Below are positions 37,213-46,029 of a stretch of DNA of 54,723 nucleotides, piece by piece. Position 1 is the stretch's first letter. Each line of letters begins with the position of its first letter. Made by a program: the position numbers and the translations under genes. Under the pieces are notes generated by a model, which saw only the letters and a list, made by a program, of their open reading frames with translations, ran no database searches and had not been told where the DNA came from. This DNA comes from Mariniphaga sp. (lineage in GTDB: Bacteria; Bacteroidota; Bacteroidia; Bacteroidales; Prolixibacteraceae): the NCBI GenBank assembly GCA_024636975.1, contig JAGXGA010000016.1, positions 1 to 54,723 of the forward strand, read 5' to 3'.

Positions 37213-37431
37213 AAATAGATTTCTCCTGAATCAAATCACTAAATCATCCTTAAAATGCTGCCTGCCGAAAGGAAGTTGTTTTCTTGAATATATTTTTTTT
37301 ATTCCACCTCTTTTAATTACTTTGTTCAACAGTATAGTATGTGTTATAATAAAAATAAAACAAATAAAACAGTGGGGTATTGAACCCCGAAACTTAAACC
37401 AATTCTGGATAAACAACTTAAATTTCTATGA

Positions 37432-38826
37432 ATGAAAACAACATATGTATTTATTCTGCTTTTAACCTTTGCCGGAATAACCTTTACTTCCAATCTTGTA
37501 AGCAGTCAGGTAAAAACTTATCCTGCTGTAAAGGATCTGATTCAAAGCAAATTGTATTCAGTAAAGGTGAATAACCAGGATATATGGACTGAAAGGTATG
37601 TTTCCAACCTTGATATAGGGAAGCTGCCCGACTGGTTCAGTGAACCTTATGTACGGAAACCGCAGGAACAGCATATTGCATCATTTTCAGGGTCAGGCAG
37701 GCTGAAGGTATCAGTTATGGTGGATGTTACTGTTGCCAATGTCCGCATAAGACCGGTAAGCAGGAACATTAAACCAAAAATTGAAAACAATCAAATAACT
37801 TTTAATTGGGAAGGCCCGGGACAACTGGTGGTGGAGGTGAATGATTTACCTCCGCTTTACCTGTTTGCTGACCCTGATGAAGAAAACAAACCTTTTTCCG
37901 ACGATCCCAATGTTACATGGTTCGGTCCCGGAGTACATCGCCCGGGTTATATTGAAATGAAAGACAATCAAACAGTCTACATAGCTGCCGGCGCAGTGGT
38001 CTATGGTGGTATCCGTGCCATGGGAGCTTCCAACCTTAAGGTGATTGGCCGGGGAATCCTTGATGGTAATTATGAACACCGGCAAATGGTGCAGATAGAA
38101 GACAGCCGGAACATTCTTTTTGAAGGTGTTACCGTACGCAATGGCCAGGGTTGGACCAATACACTCATTAACTGCCGCGATGTGGAATATAACTATGTAA
38201 AAGTATTGGGATTCGGACCAAGTTCCGATGGCATTAACCCCACAGGATCGCAACGGGTGCGCATTACAAACTGCTTCTTGAGAAATACTGATGACTGTGT
38301 TGCCATTAAAGCACTCAATTACGATCAGCCGGTAAAGGATATCTATGTGGCCAATAATATAATGATCGGCTTTGCTTATGCCGACGGAGTAACCATCGGG
38401 TTTGAAACCAATGCCGAGTCAGTTAGCAATGTGATAGTGCGCGATTGCGACATCCTGCTTGCCCGTGGCGGAAGCCGGGTGGACGGACACAGTGGATTCA
38501 GTATTATATGCGATGGCCCTGCTGTAATTCACAACATCCTTTATGAAAACATCAGGGTGGAAAAATCGGAACTTAAACTCTTTGAACTGAACATTACCGA
38601 TGGCACATTATACGGCGTAGACCCTCCAGGACACATTCGGGATATAATTCTAAGAAATGTGGAATGGTTTCACGAAGGCCCTGTTATTATTCATGGGTTC
38701 AGTGAAAACAACCTAGTACAAAATGTTGCTTTCGAGAATTGTATAGTGGCAGGTAAACCCCTAAAAAGTATTAAATCAGAATATTTTAATATTAATGAGT
38801 TTACCAAAAATATAAACGTGAAATAA
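37432..38826 (+). CDS. GH28-family polygalacturonase-like hydrolase
   Basis: A secreted 464-residue right-handed beta-helix enzyme, probably cleaving galacturonan or rhamnogalacturonan. A Sec signal (FILLLTFAGITFTSNLVSS) precedes the parallel beta-helix. The catalytic Asp residues appear as Asp266 in SSDGINPTGS and Asp287-Asp288 in RNTDDCVAIKA. GHSGFS with His353 stands where typical GH28 enzymes have GHG. The set matches the GH28 triad. It ends 18 bp before a GH78 rhamnosidase gene, so the pair likely acts on pectic rhamnogalacturonan. Endo- or exo-action cannot be told here. Confidence 0.86.
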   Translation: MKTTYVFILLLTFAGITFTSNLVSSQVKTYPAVKDLIQSKLYSVKVNNQDIWTERYVSNLDIGKLPDWFSEPYVRKPQEQHIASFSGSGRLKVSVMVDVTVANVRIRPVSRNIKPKIENNQITFNWEGPGQLVVEVNDLPPLYLFADPDEENKPFSDDPNVTWFGPGVHRPGYIEMKDNQTVYIAAGAVVYGGIRAMGASNLKVIGRGILDGNYEHRQMVQIEDSRNILFEGVTVRNGQGWTNTLINCRDVEYNYVKVLGFGPSSDGINPTGSQRVRITNCFLRNTDDCVAIKALNYDQPVKDIYVANNIMIGFAYADGVTIGFETNAESVSNVIVRDCDILLARGGSRVDGHSGFSIICDGPAVIHNILYENIRVEKSELKLFELNITDGTLYGVDPPGHIRDIILRNVEWFHEGPVIIHGFSENNLVQNVAFENCIVAGKPLKSIKSEYFNINEFTKNINVK

Positions 38827-38844
38827 TAATTCATTGCTGAAATT

Positions 38845-41196
38845 ATGAAAAGCATTTTGGTAATAATTATGCTGCTATCAATTTGGATTAACTCTCAAGG
38901 GCAAGATAAACCATTCGTTGTTCTGCCTGAACAATTGAATGACAACCGGTTTGCCGAATGGATAACCCCCTATGAACAGCATGGCGTTTTTTATTTCCGA
39001 AAAACGTTTAATTTGAAGGCAGTACCTGAAAAATTTATAGTACATACCTCTGCCGATGCCCGCTACCGTCTTTATGTGAACGGTCAACTGGTAACCTGGG
39101 GGCCTGCAGCAGGCGATCCGGAAAACTGGTTCTATGAAACAACCGACATTGCCCCCTTTCTTGAAAAAGGAGAAAACCTTCTTGCCGCACAGGTATGGAA
39201 TTGGGGCAGGCAAAATGGAGCCAGGCAAACATCGGCAGGTACCGCTTTTATCCTTCAGGGGGATTCGCCTGCAGAACATATTTCCAATACCAATCGTTCA
39301 TGGAAAACCATAAAAGATGAGGGATACCACGTGCTGGAAATGAATGCGGTAACAGTGGGCGGAGGATACATTGCCGGAGGATCCGACAGCCTCATTGCAG
39401 CCAATCATCCGTGGGATTGGAACCTGTTATCGTTTGATGATTCCGCCTGGCAGGAGCCCAAAGAACTCGGGAAAGGCAATCATGCAGGACTCGACACCTG
39501 GAAAGGCACCGCCTGGAAGCTCCAGCCGCGTGTATTGCCACCGATGGAACAAAAAAAGGAAGCAACACCTGTACTGCTTGAAATAAAAGGAATGCCTCTT
39601 CCTGAGATGCATGACAAACAACTTTCAGTTGAAGTACCGGCAAACAGCCGGGTGGAGATATTGCTCGACAACAAGGTATTGACAATGGGTTTCCCCCGGT
39701 TAATCGTATCGGGTGGTAAACACAGCAAAATAAAAATCCAGTACCAGGAAGCGCTGTTTAATCCGGATGGAACGAAAGGAAACCGGAACGAATGGCAGGG
39801 AAAAACTATGAAAGGCTATTACGACGTATTTATTTCCGACGGAGAAGAAAGAATTTTTGAGCCCCTATGGATCAGAGTCTTCCGGTATGTTAAAATTACA
39901 ATCAACACAAAAGATCAACCGCTGAATTTACTTGATTTCCAAAATATTTATACTGCATTTCCCCTGGAACAAAAAGGAACATTTACTGTAAATGATGAAT
40001 TGCTCAACAATGTATGGGATGCCTCATGGCGGACACTGCGCCTGTGCGCACTTGAAACCTACATTGATTGCCCCTACTACGAACAGGTCCAGTATATTGG
40101 CGACAGCCGCATTCAGGCATTGATTTCAATCTACGTTGGCGGAGAAGACAGGTTGGCAGAAAATGCCATCCGGCAGTTTTACAACTCCATGCACCCCATG
40201 GGCCTGACCAAAAGCGCCCATCCGACAAGCGGGGTTCAGGTCATTCCCCCCTTCTCTCTCTATTTTATCGCAATGGTGCACGACTATTATATGTTACGTG
40301 AGAATCGCGAATTCACAGGAAAGTTTATACCCGGTATTAAGTTCATTCTGGAATGGTTTATTGGCCGTATTGATAAAAACGGGTTATTAGGCCCCCTGCC
40401 CTATTGGAACCACATCGATGGCGGCACTCAATTCACTAACGGCTCGCCTCCCGGAATAAGTGACGGAGGTTCGGCACATATGTCAATCCTTTTGGCTTAT
40501 GCCCTGGATAAAGCATCTGAACTACTGACAGAGTATAATTACCCGTGCGATGCCGAACGGTACCTGACACTTTCTGCATCGTTAAAACAAAGTACCATGA
40601 AACATTGCTTCAACAGTGAAAAACAACTGATTGCGGAAACACCCGCACAGGAGCAATTTTCGCAGCACACCAACATCTTTGCTATCCTTACCGACACGTT
40701 TGAACCGGAACTGCAGCAGGAGGCAGCACAGCGTATCCTCGATGATCCGTCACTAATTCAAACTACACTTTATTTTAAGTTCTATCTATTTCAGGCATTG
40801 AAAAAAGCCGGCATGGGCGAAAAGGTAGTTGATCTTATGAGTGAGTGGAAAACCTTCCTCCATAATGGACTGACCACCTTCCCCGAGCATGGCATCAACA
40901 GCCGCTCCGACTGCCATGCATGGTCGGCACACCCGATGCATGCTTTTCTTACAATTACATGTGGCATTGAACCCGGCTCCCCGGGATTTAAAACGGTGGA
41001 TATAAAACCGGCGCCCGGAAATCTTTCGGATTTTACAGGTACCATGCCACACCCACTGGGTGAAATATCTGTTGCATATAAAAACCTCAATCAGAAGACT
41101 TTTACTATTCACCTTCCTGACGGATTGACTGGAACCTTCACCTATAAAGATAAATCATTTCCACTCAAAAATGGAGAAAACAATTTTCATTTATAA
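38845..41196 (+). CDS. GH78 alpha-L-rhamnosidase-like glycoside hydrolase
   Basis: A 783-residue secreted enzyme with Sec signal (LVIIMLLSIWINSQG). It shows the GH78 layout: beta domains with YRLYVNGQLVTWGPAAGDPENW at about 70-92, then an alpha/alpha six-hairpin barrel. The conserved DCPYYEQVQYIGDSR segment near residue 408-422 corresponds to the GH78 DCP...GDxR active-site block, and the C-terminal beta domain starts near GIEPGSPGF. Expected action is release of terminal alpha-L-rhamnose. It directly follows the GH28 gene, consistent with rhamnogalacturonan or plant-glycoside breakdown. Confidence 0.86.
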   Translation: MKSILVIIMLLSIWINSQGQDKPFVVLPEQLNDNRFAEWITPYEQHGVFYFRKTFNLKAVPEKFIVHTSADARYRLYVNGQLVTWGPAAGDPENWFYETTDIAPFLEKGENLLAAQVWNWGRQNGARQTSAGTAFILQGDSPAEHISNTNRSWKTIKDEGYHVLEMNAVTVGGGYIAGGSDSLIAANHPWDWNLLSFDDSAWQEPKELGKGNHAGLDTWKGTAWKLQPRVLPPMEQKKEATPVLLEIKGMPLPEMHDKQLSVEVPANSRVEILLDNKVLTMGFPRLIVSGGKHSKIKIQYQEALFNPDGTKGNRNEWQGKTMKGYYDVFISDGEERIFEPLWIRVFRYVKITINTKDQPLNLLDFQNIYTAFPLEQKGTFTVNDELLNNVWDASWRTLRLCALETYIDCPYYEQVQYIGDSRIQALISIYVGGEDRLAENAIRQFYNSMHPMGLTKSAHPTSGVQVIPPFSLYFIAMVHDYYMLRENREFTGKFIPGIKFILEWFIGRIDKNGLLGPLPYWNHIDGGTQFTNGSPPGISDGGSAHMSILLAYALDKASELLTEYNYPCDAERYLTLSASLKQSTMKHCFNSEKQLIAETPAQEQFSQHTNIFAILTDTFEPELQQEAAQRILDDPSLIQTTLYFKFYLFQALKKAGMGEKVVDLMSEWKTFLHNGLTTFPEHGINSRSDCHAWSAHPMHAFLTITCGIEPGSPGFKTVDIKPAPGNLSDFTGTMPHPLGEISVAYKNLNQKTFTIHLPDGLTGTFTYKDKSFPLKNGENNFHL

Positions 41197-41236
41197 GAAA
41201 CAAAATAAAGTTTAACAACCTTCTTTAAAAAGATAA

Positions 41237-41734
41237 TTGGAAAAAAAAGCAACCATAAGGCAGGCTGTGGGTTCGGACCTGGAAGTTTTTATTGAATTCT
41301 CCTTAAAACTTGCCCGTTATAATCGTAGCAAACATTCGGAAAAATGCAAATACGATGATTTTAACCAGGTATTGCATGCTATAAAAAATAAAGCAATCAA
41401 TACCTTCATCAATCGTGAAGACAGAACATTGGTCCTTATTGCAGAACTGGATAAAGAACCGGCAGGATACGCCCTTGGCAGAATATTACAGGAAGATGCA
41501 ACTGCCGACAATGGAACCGGTAAAGTTGGCCTATTCGACGAACTGTTTGTTGATGAAGCGGCAAGAGGGCTTAAATTGGGTCAACTACTTACCGAAGGAG
41601 TAATGACATGGTTGAAGTCTCAGGGGATAAACAGGGTTAAACTTCATGCGTATTACTGGAATACAGCTGCCAGAAAATTGTATGAACGGAATGGATTTAT
41701 GGAATATGCCTCATCCTTCGAAAAATTCATTTAG
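41237..41734 (+). CDS. GNAT-family N-acetyltransferase
   Basis: A 165-residue acetyltransferase. The start is a TTG at 41237, since the only ATGs are deep inside the domain. The GNAT core is visible: IRQAVGSDLEVFIEFSLKLA at the N-terminus, VLIAELDKEPAGYALGRI strands, LFDELFVDEAARGLKLGQLLTEG (acetyl-CoA loop, weakly matching RGxGxG) and YYWNTAARKLYERNGF. Substrate unknown. It is the first of three consecutive GNAT genes, the second being broken. Confidence 0.75.
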   Translation: MEKKATIRQAVGSDLEVFIEFSLKLARYNRSKHSEKCKYDDFNQVLHAIKNKAINTFINREDRTLVLIAELDKEPAGYALGRILQEDATADNGTGKVGLFDELFVDEAARGLKLGQLLTEGVMTWLKSQGINRVKLHAYYWNTAARKLYERNGFMEYASSFEKFI

Positions 41735-41804
41735 TTTTCATCCTGTAATTGTAACATTTTCAAGCAAACACATACAAGTTCATTTATAGCTCAAATTTAA
41801 AATT

Positions 41805-42578
41805 ATGAATTCAGAGCCCGAAATTGTAACAATCAATAGCTCAAATCTGGCCAATTATCCAGAGGTGGTGTGTTTCATAAATAAAAAGCATCCTGACCAT
41901 TCGCTTAAACCCAAATGGATTGAAAAGCGATTTGAAGAAGGCTTGCGTGTAAAACTTCTTTATATTGAAGAAAAAAAGAAGGCAGCCGGGTTTCTGGAAT
42001 ATTTACCGGGAGAGAATGCATGAAGGGCAGTAACAGCAAAAAACTACTTGTTTATCCATTGCATCTACATCTATCCGAATGAAAACAAAAATCAGGGGTT
42101 AGGCACTTTGCTTATCGATGAATGCATTGCCGATGCAAAGCAAAATAATTACAACGGAGTTGCTGTTATAACCAGCTCAAGGGCATTTATGGCTGAAAGC
42201 GGACTGTTTCTTAAATATGGTTTCCTAGCGACAGGCAACGACGGTACGGGAAATGAATTACTGGTTTTTAAATTAAACGGTGGTCCTGTGCCGGTAATAA
42301 ACGATTGGAAATCTCAACTGCCAAAATATCAGGGACTGCACATCGTATACACCCGACAATGCCCTTGGGTAGCCCGGATGGTGGAAGAAATCAGGGAATC
42401 GGATTTGCAAAAACGGTTAAATCTCAAAATTACCGAACTGAAAACGCCACTGGAAGCCCAAAATGCTCCTGCCCTATATAGTACCTTCGTACTGATAAAT
42501 AATGGAAAACTTCTGGCCGACCGGTACATATCGCTAACAAGGTTGAACAATATCCTGAGAAAAGAAAAGCTAATTTAA
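41805..42578 (+). pseudogene. GNAT acetyltransferase with YoaP-type C-terminal domain, interrupted by TGA
   Basis: The two open segments 41805-42020 and 42024-42578 are in the same frame and separated only by TGA at 42021-42023. The flanking peptides read GFLEYLPGENA then RAVTAKNYLFIHCIYIYP; relatives have Trp there (xAWRAVxA), so TGG has become TGA. The N-terminal GNAT part continues with NQGLGTLLIDECIADAK, and a C-terminal YoaP-like/thioredoxin-like part carries YTRQCPWVARMVEEIRE near the end. If the TGA were read through, a 257-residue protein would result. I call it a pseudogene, since TGA is used as a real stop elsewhere in the window. Confidence 0.8.
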
Positions 42579-42605
42579 ACCAGAATTCCTTACACAATAA
42601 AACCA

Positions 42606-43121
42606 ATGAATAACATAAGATTGCGTCCACTTAAACTCGGGGACGCGCCCAAAATGGCAGAACTGGCCGACAATGAAAAAGTCAGCATTAACTTACGCGA
42701 TGGGTTTCCTAATCCTTATACCCTTAAAGATGCGGAAGAATTTATAAAGCAGTTTGGACAGCACAAACAGATGAAGGTATTTGCCATTGAATACAACGGA
42801 CAATATGCAGGCAATATTGGATTGCATATCGAAGGGGATGTATATCGGAAATCGGCCGAAATCGGTTATTTTATTGGAGAACCTTTCTGGAACAAAGGTA
42901 TCATGACGGAAGCCGTAAATCAAATTGTACAATACGGATTTAAAAACCTTGACATCGTTCGCATTCACACCGGCATATTTGAATACAATAAAGCATCGCA
43001 ACGGGTGCTTGAAAAGTGCGGCTTTAAGAAAGAAGCAGTTTTTGAAAAAGCAATATTTAAAAACAACCAGTTATGGAAGGAAGTAAGGTATGCGCTATTA
43101 AAACCGGAACAGAATATATAA
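42606..43121 (+). CDS. RimJ/RimL-type GNAT N-acetyltransferase
   Basis: A 171-residue acetyltransferase of the RimJ/RimL subgroup: IRLRPLKLGDAPKMAELADN at the N-terminus, IGYFIGEPFWNKGIMTEAV (beta4/acetyl-CoA region) and TGIFEYNKASQRVLEKCGFKKEAVFEKA near the C-terminus. Likely acetylates an N-terminal amine or a small amine; substrate unknown. It follows the broken GNAT gene by 27 bp on the same strand. Confidence 0.82.
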   Translation: MNNIRLRPLKLGDAPKMAELADNEKVSINLRDGFPNPYTLKDAEEFIKQFGQHKQMKVFAIEYNGQYAGNIGLHIEGDVYRKSAEIGYFIGEPFWNKGIMTEAVNQIVQYGFKNLDIVRIHTGIFEYNKASQRVLEKCGFKKEAVFEKAIFKNNQLWKEVRYALLKPEQNI

Positions 43122-43234
43122 ATGTCAATTGTGTCAGAGTGTTATCATAACCCATTTTAGGTTTTATCCCAATCAGTAATTTAATATCCCTAGAGTTTTC
43201 AAATATTTCACTTTATGATATAACAGAGTTGCCC

Positions 43235-43408
43235 TTATACACTCTTTAATTCGTATGTTGGAATTTTCTGATTCAATTGAAAGACAATAGCCCTGTTTCC
43301 TTCGTATTGAAATATTTGGTCAAATACCAATCTAAATGTGACCACCAATCTGCTTGTACATTGAAAATACATGGCATATTGATCAGGCGTTTTTTCTTTC
43401 CAATCCAT
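43235..43408 (-). CDS. Short hypothetical reading frame
   Basis: A 57-codon frame beginning MDWKEKTPDQYAMYFQ lies just downstream of the PKD lipoprotein gene on the same strand. No domain or signal is recognised and no strong ribosome-binding site is seen. It may be a gene tail or chance. Confidence 0.2.
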   Translation of the reverse strand: MDWKEKTPDQYAMYFQCTSRLVVTFRLVFDQIFQYEGNRAIVFQLNQKIPTYELKSV

Positions 43409-43431
43409 TCTTAGAGTGCTTCCATTTTTTT

Positions 43432-44442
43432 TTATTCCCGGGACCACTTCTGAAAAGAACCGGCATTTGTATTAAAAGTCCCAATAACCAATTCTAATCC
43501 TTTAGCAGTTAGAAACAGGCGCGACTCGGTATAAATACCAGCGGAGTTTAAATCCTGTATAACATACCGGTTATTTTTATTTTCTTTCTCAATATCTGTC
43601 CATTTATTAGTGCCGACTGCAAAAACGTCCTCAACAGGAGAGTAAATTATTTCTCCAAAAGATTGATCAGAGTCTACCGAAACGATCATACCATCAACTT
43701 CGGGATTGTTACTTTTGGTTCTTTTCCAATTCCCAATCAAATCATAATTTTCATTTTCAGGATATTGAAAATCGACCCTTTCCCATCGTTGAAACGAACC
43801 CGAACCGGAATCAAGAAAATTGCCGATAATAAGCTCGTTACCATAGGCAATTATAAATATCGAAATACTGTCTAAATAGGTACCATCAGAAAACATATCA
43901 CTAAACAGATATTCATGTTCCGAAATTTTAACCATATCCTTCCATTTCAGCTCTCCCTCTGGAAATAAAGAATTCGGACTTGAAGTTATTTCCCCTTCAG
44001 TTTCTTCGCTGTTTACGGTTACCTGCATCCCGTTAAGAGCCGGATTATTACTTTCAACTCTTTCCCAGGTCCCGGCAATATCAAATTCTTCCGGAATTTC
44101 ATGTGGTTCAACAGTTATGTAATTAACGATAGTTTTACTGTTCTCCGAATTGGCGTTTTTAACTGTCAGACTTACATCATATTCACCTTCCGTTACATAT
44201 TTAACCACCGGATTTTGTTCAGTAGATGTTAACGGATCTCCACCTTCAAAAGCCCAGTTCCACGAAATCACATCACCTGTAGATCCATCTGAATACTGAA
44301 CACTTTCACCTTCCAGAACGGTTGTAACCTCTGAGGAAAAACTTGCATTCAACTGTGGGGCGGGATCCGAATCGTCCTTTGAACAACTTATACAAAAGAT
44401 AAAAACTCCAATCCATACAATTTTTAATATTGCTTTCATCAT
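43432..44442 (-). CDS. Lipoprotein with PKD domain and a duplicated C-terminal domain
   Basis: A 336-residue lipoprotein: lipobox FCISC (Cys about 20), then a PKD domain (about 30-115; DGSTGDVISWNWAFEGGDP, EGEYDVSLTVKNAN). The rest consists of two similar ~100-residue units, one starting DIAGTWERVESNNPALNGM (about 121) and one starting DLIGNWKRTKSNNPEVDGM (about 237). Both end in similar strands with IIGNFLDSGSGSFQRWER and VIGTFNTNAGSFQKWSRE. The duplication is plain, and the unit may be lipocalin-like, but no activity can be assigned. It is probably surface- or periplasm-anchored. Confidence 0.7.
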   Translation of the reverse strand: MMKAILKIVWIGVFIFCISCSKDDSDPAPQLNASFSSEVTTVLEGESVQYSDGSTGDVISWNWAFEGGDPLTSTEQNPVVKYVTEGEYDVSLTVKNANSENSKTIVNYITVEPHEIPEEFDIAGTWERVESNNPALNGMQVTVNSEETEGEITSSPNSLFPEGELKWKDMVKISEHEYLFSDMFSDGTYLDSISIFIIAYGNELIIGNFLDSGSGSFQRWERVDFQYPENENYDLIGNWKRTKSNNPEVDGMIVSVDSDQSFGEIIYSPVEDVFAVGTNKWTDIEKENKNNRYVIQDLNSAGIYTESRLFLTAKGLELVIGTFNTNAGSFQKWSRE

Positions 44443-44710
44443 TAGAAGTATTAAGGTTCAACATTTTATGTAAAGTTTACCGATCAGCATCCTGATTTTC
44501 GTTGCCTGAAAAATATCATCTTGCTACTTCATATCTTATTCTATAACTTCATTTGTGTTGATTTGTTCAGACTTGCAAATCTTTCTGATTCCGTGCAGAT
44601 GAGGGATTTATAAAAAAATAACTTCTTTCCTCTTACATTAAGTATTTGTAAAGAACAAATTTGGGCAATAAGTCAAATGTCACCATTTCGAACGAGAATA
44701 TCGGTAACTC

Positions 44711-44889
44711 TTAATGATTAAATATCGAAATTAAATTTTCCGTACCTTCTATAATTGCCTCATCATCTAAAACTGCCACATCATTAGTTACAAAACTTAT
44801 TCGGATATATAACTGGTGAGTTTTGTGCTTTTACCTGTGGGGGGATTCTACAACGATACCGACATGTTCATTTCAATTAACTCACTTTT
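44711..44889 (-). pseudogene. C-terminal remnant of a class I/II aminotransferase-like gene
   Basis: The minus strand from about 44832 down to a stop at 44711-44713 reads YIRISFVTNDVAVLDDEAII...GTENLISIFNH, which resembles the C-terminal end of class I/II aminotransferases (xIRLSFAxxDEExLEEGIxRL). Another frame just upstream (to about 44889) gives EHVGIVVESPHR, suggesting at least one frameshift. The head of the gene is missing. The remaining 44443-44710 gap shows nothing I can support. Confidence 0.45.
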
Positions 44890-44918
44890 TGTAATAGTCA
44901 AATTTTATTGCCAATTCT

Positions 44919-45368
44919 CTATCCAATAGATAAATCAATATATCTTGTCAAAATAAATGTACTTACAAGAAAGGCTAAATGAAAAAATGGTCGAAACATT
45001 ACATTGGTCTTATTAAAATCAATATGAAGATATTCGGTCAATAGAATTCCAATTGAAATAATTAGAAACCACACTGCAATAAAGGGAAAAACAAATTCAC
45101 CTTTGTTCATCATCATTGGAATTACATAAATCAAATCGTGAAACAAACCGCTAATTAGAAAAGTAATAATCAGAGATGCCCAATGCGGAAAAAAAGTTCT
45201 AATTGGTTTATAGCAATAAAATAGAAGAAAATATCCCCAACTTGGGTTCCAATATTTCCAAAAAGACCTGAACGAAGATGAAATGAATGGTTTAAAGAAC
45301 ATATTTTGAATAATCATTGGAACTTCTGTAGATCCTGTTCGATAATAAGTATACTCTTCTAGAGTCAT
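44919..45368 (-). CDS. MBOAT/wax-synthase-like small membrane protein
   Basis: A 149-residue membrane protein with about four hydrophobic segments. The block FRSFWKYWNPSW...FLLFYCYKPI followed by ITFLISGLFHDLIYVIP resembles the acyltransferase core of MBOAT or wax-synthase-like proteins, in which a conserved His lies in SGLxHxxxY. It is much shorter than typical MBOAT proteins (400 or more residues), so it may be a minimal form or a truncated copy. A stop in frame just upstream of the ATG shows that no longer frame exists now. Start at 45368 is the first ATG. Confidence 0.55.
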   Translation of the reverse strand: MTLEEYTYYRTGSTEVPMIIQNMFFKPFISSSFRSFWKYWNPSWGYFLLFYCYKPIRTFFPHWASLIITFLISGLFHDLIYVIPMMMNKGEFVFPFIAVWFLIISIGILLTEYLHIDFNKTNVMFRPFFHLAFLVSTFILTRYIDLSIG

Positions 45369-45551
45369 AATTATTTTGTTCGTGTCGTTTAATTCAAATT
45401 AGTGGCAATATAATGTATGTATATTTAGATTTGGCTTAAAAAATTCAAAAAAGAATTTTGTTCAAAAACAACAGGTTATTTTCCTTTAAACCCATCCACC
45501 TGATTAAAGGTTCTTTATTTTTTATTCAATCTATATAAGTTCAATTATTTG

Positions 45552-45908
45552 TTACATGCTTTGTCCAAAAGTCAGTAAATTGTTATCCGGGTCAAGAATT
45601 GAAAATTCCTTTTGTCCCCAAGGTTTTATTTCTAATTGTCCATTTGGATGGATGCTTGTTTTCTTGTCTAACAGTGACTGGTAAAATTTGTCAATGTCAT
45701 CAATTCTGATATAAACTTGCCCATAGTTTTCTTTTGGGTCAAGTTCTCTGAACTCAAAGAAATGAATCTGGATGCTATCTTTCTTCAACATGAGGTAACC
45801 ATCAAAGTCAGCACTCCCAAATTCTTGAAAGTTCAACTTTTTAATGTAAAAATCCCTTGTAGCAGTTTTGTCCCGCATCGGTAATTTTGGATGAATATCT
45901 GTAAGCAT
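45552..45908 (-). CDS. Glyoxalase/bleomycin-resistance-like VOC protein
   Basis: A 118-residue VOC-superfamily protein. LPMRDKTATRDFYIKKLNFQ opens the first beta-alpha-beta module, and IHFFEFREL, VYIRIDDIDKFYQSLLD and KEFSILDPDNNLLTFGQ form the second part. It most resembles bleomycin-binding (BRP) proteins, which sequester the drug by charge and shape and may lack metal. The drug actually bound, if any, is not known. It lies just past the IS21 remnant on the same strand. Confidence 0.8.
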   Translation of the reverse strand: MLTDIHPKLPMRDKTATRDFYIKKLNFQEFGSADFDGYLMLKKDSIQIHFFEFRELDPKENYGQVYIRIDDIDKFYQSLLDKKTSIHPNGQLEIKPWGQKEFSILDPDNNLLTFGQSM

Positions 45909-46029
45909 ACCTGTAGTTTTAATATTTATAAAATTACCAAATTTTCTATATTGCAGTCAATTATCAATGGGCAAGTTACACCGAATTTATACGTAGCAGA
46001 ACTACTCATCTAACATATTTTTCTTGTAT

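Noticed and set aside
37371-37405. tRNA-like T-arm (cggggttcaatacccc on the minus strand)
   Set aside because: The stem is only 4 bp, the loop deviates from TTCRANY, and no acceptor, anticodon or D arm fits around it. It is at most a hairpin upstream of the GH28 gene.
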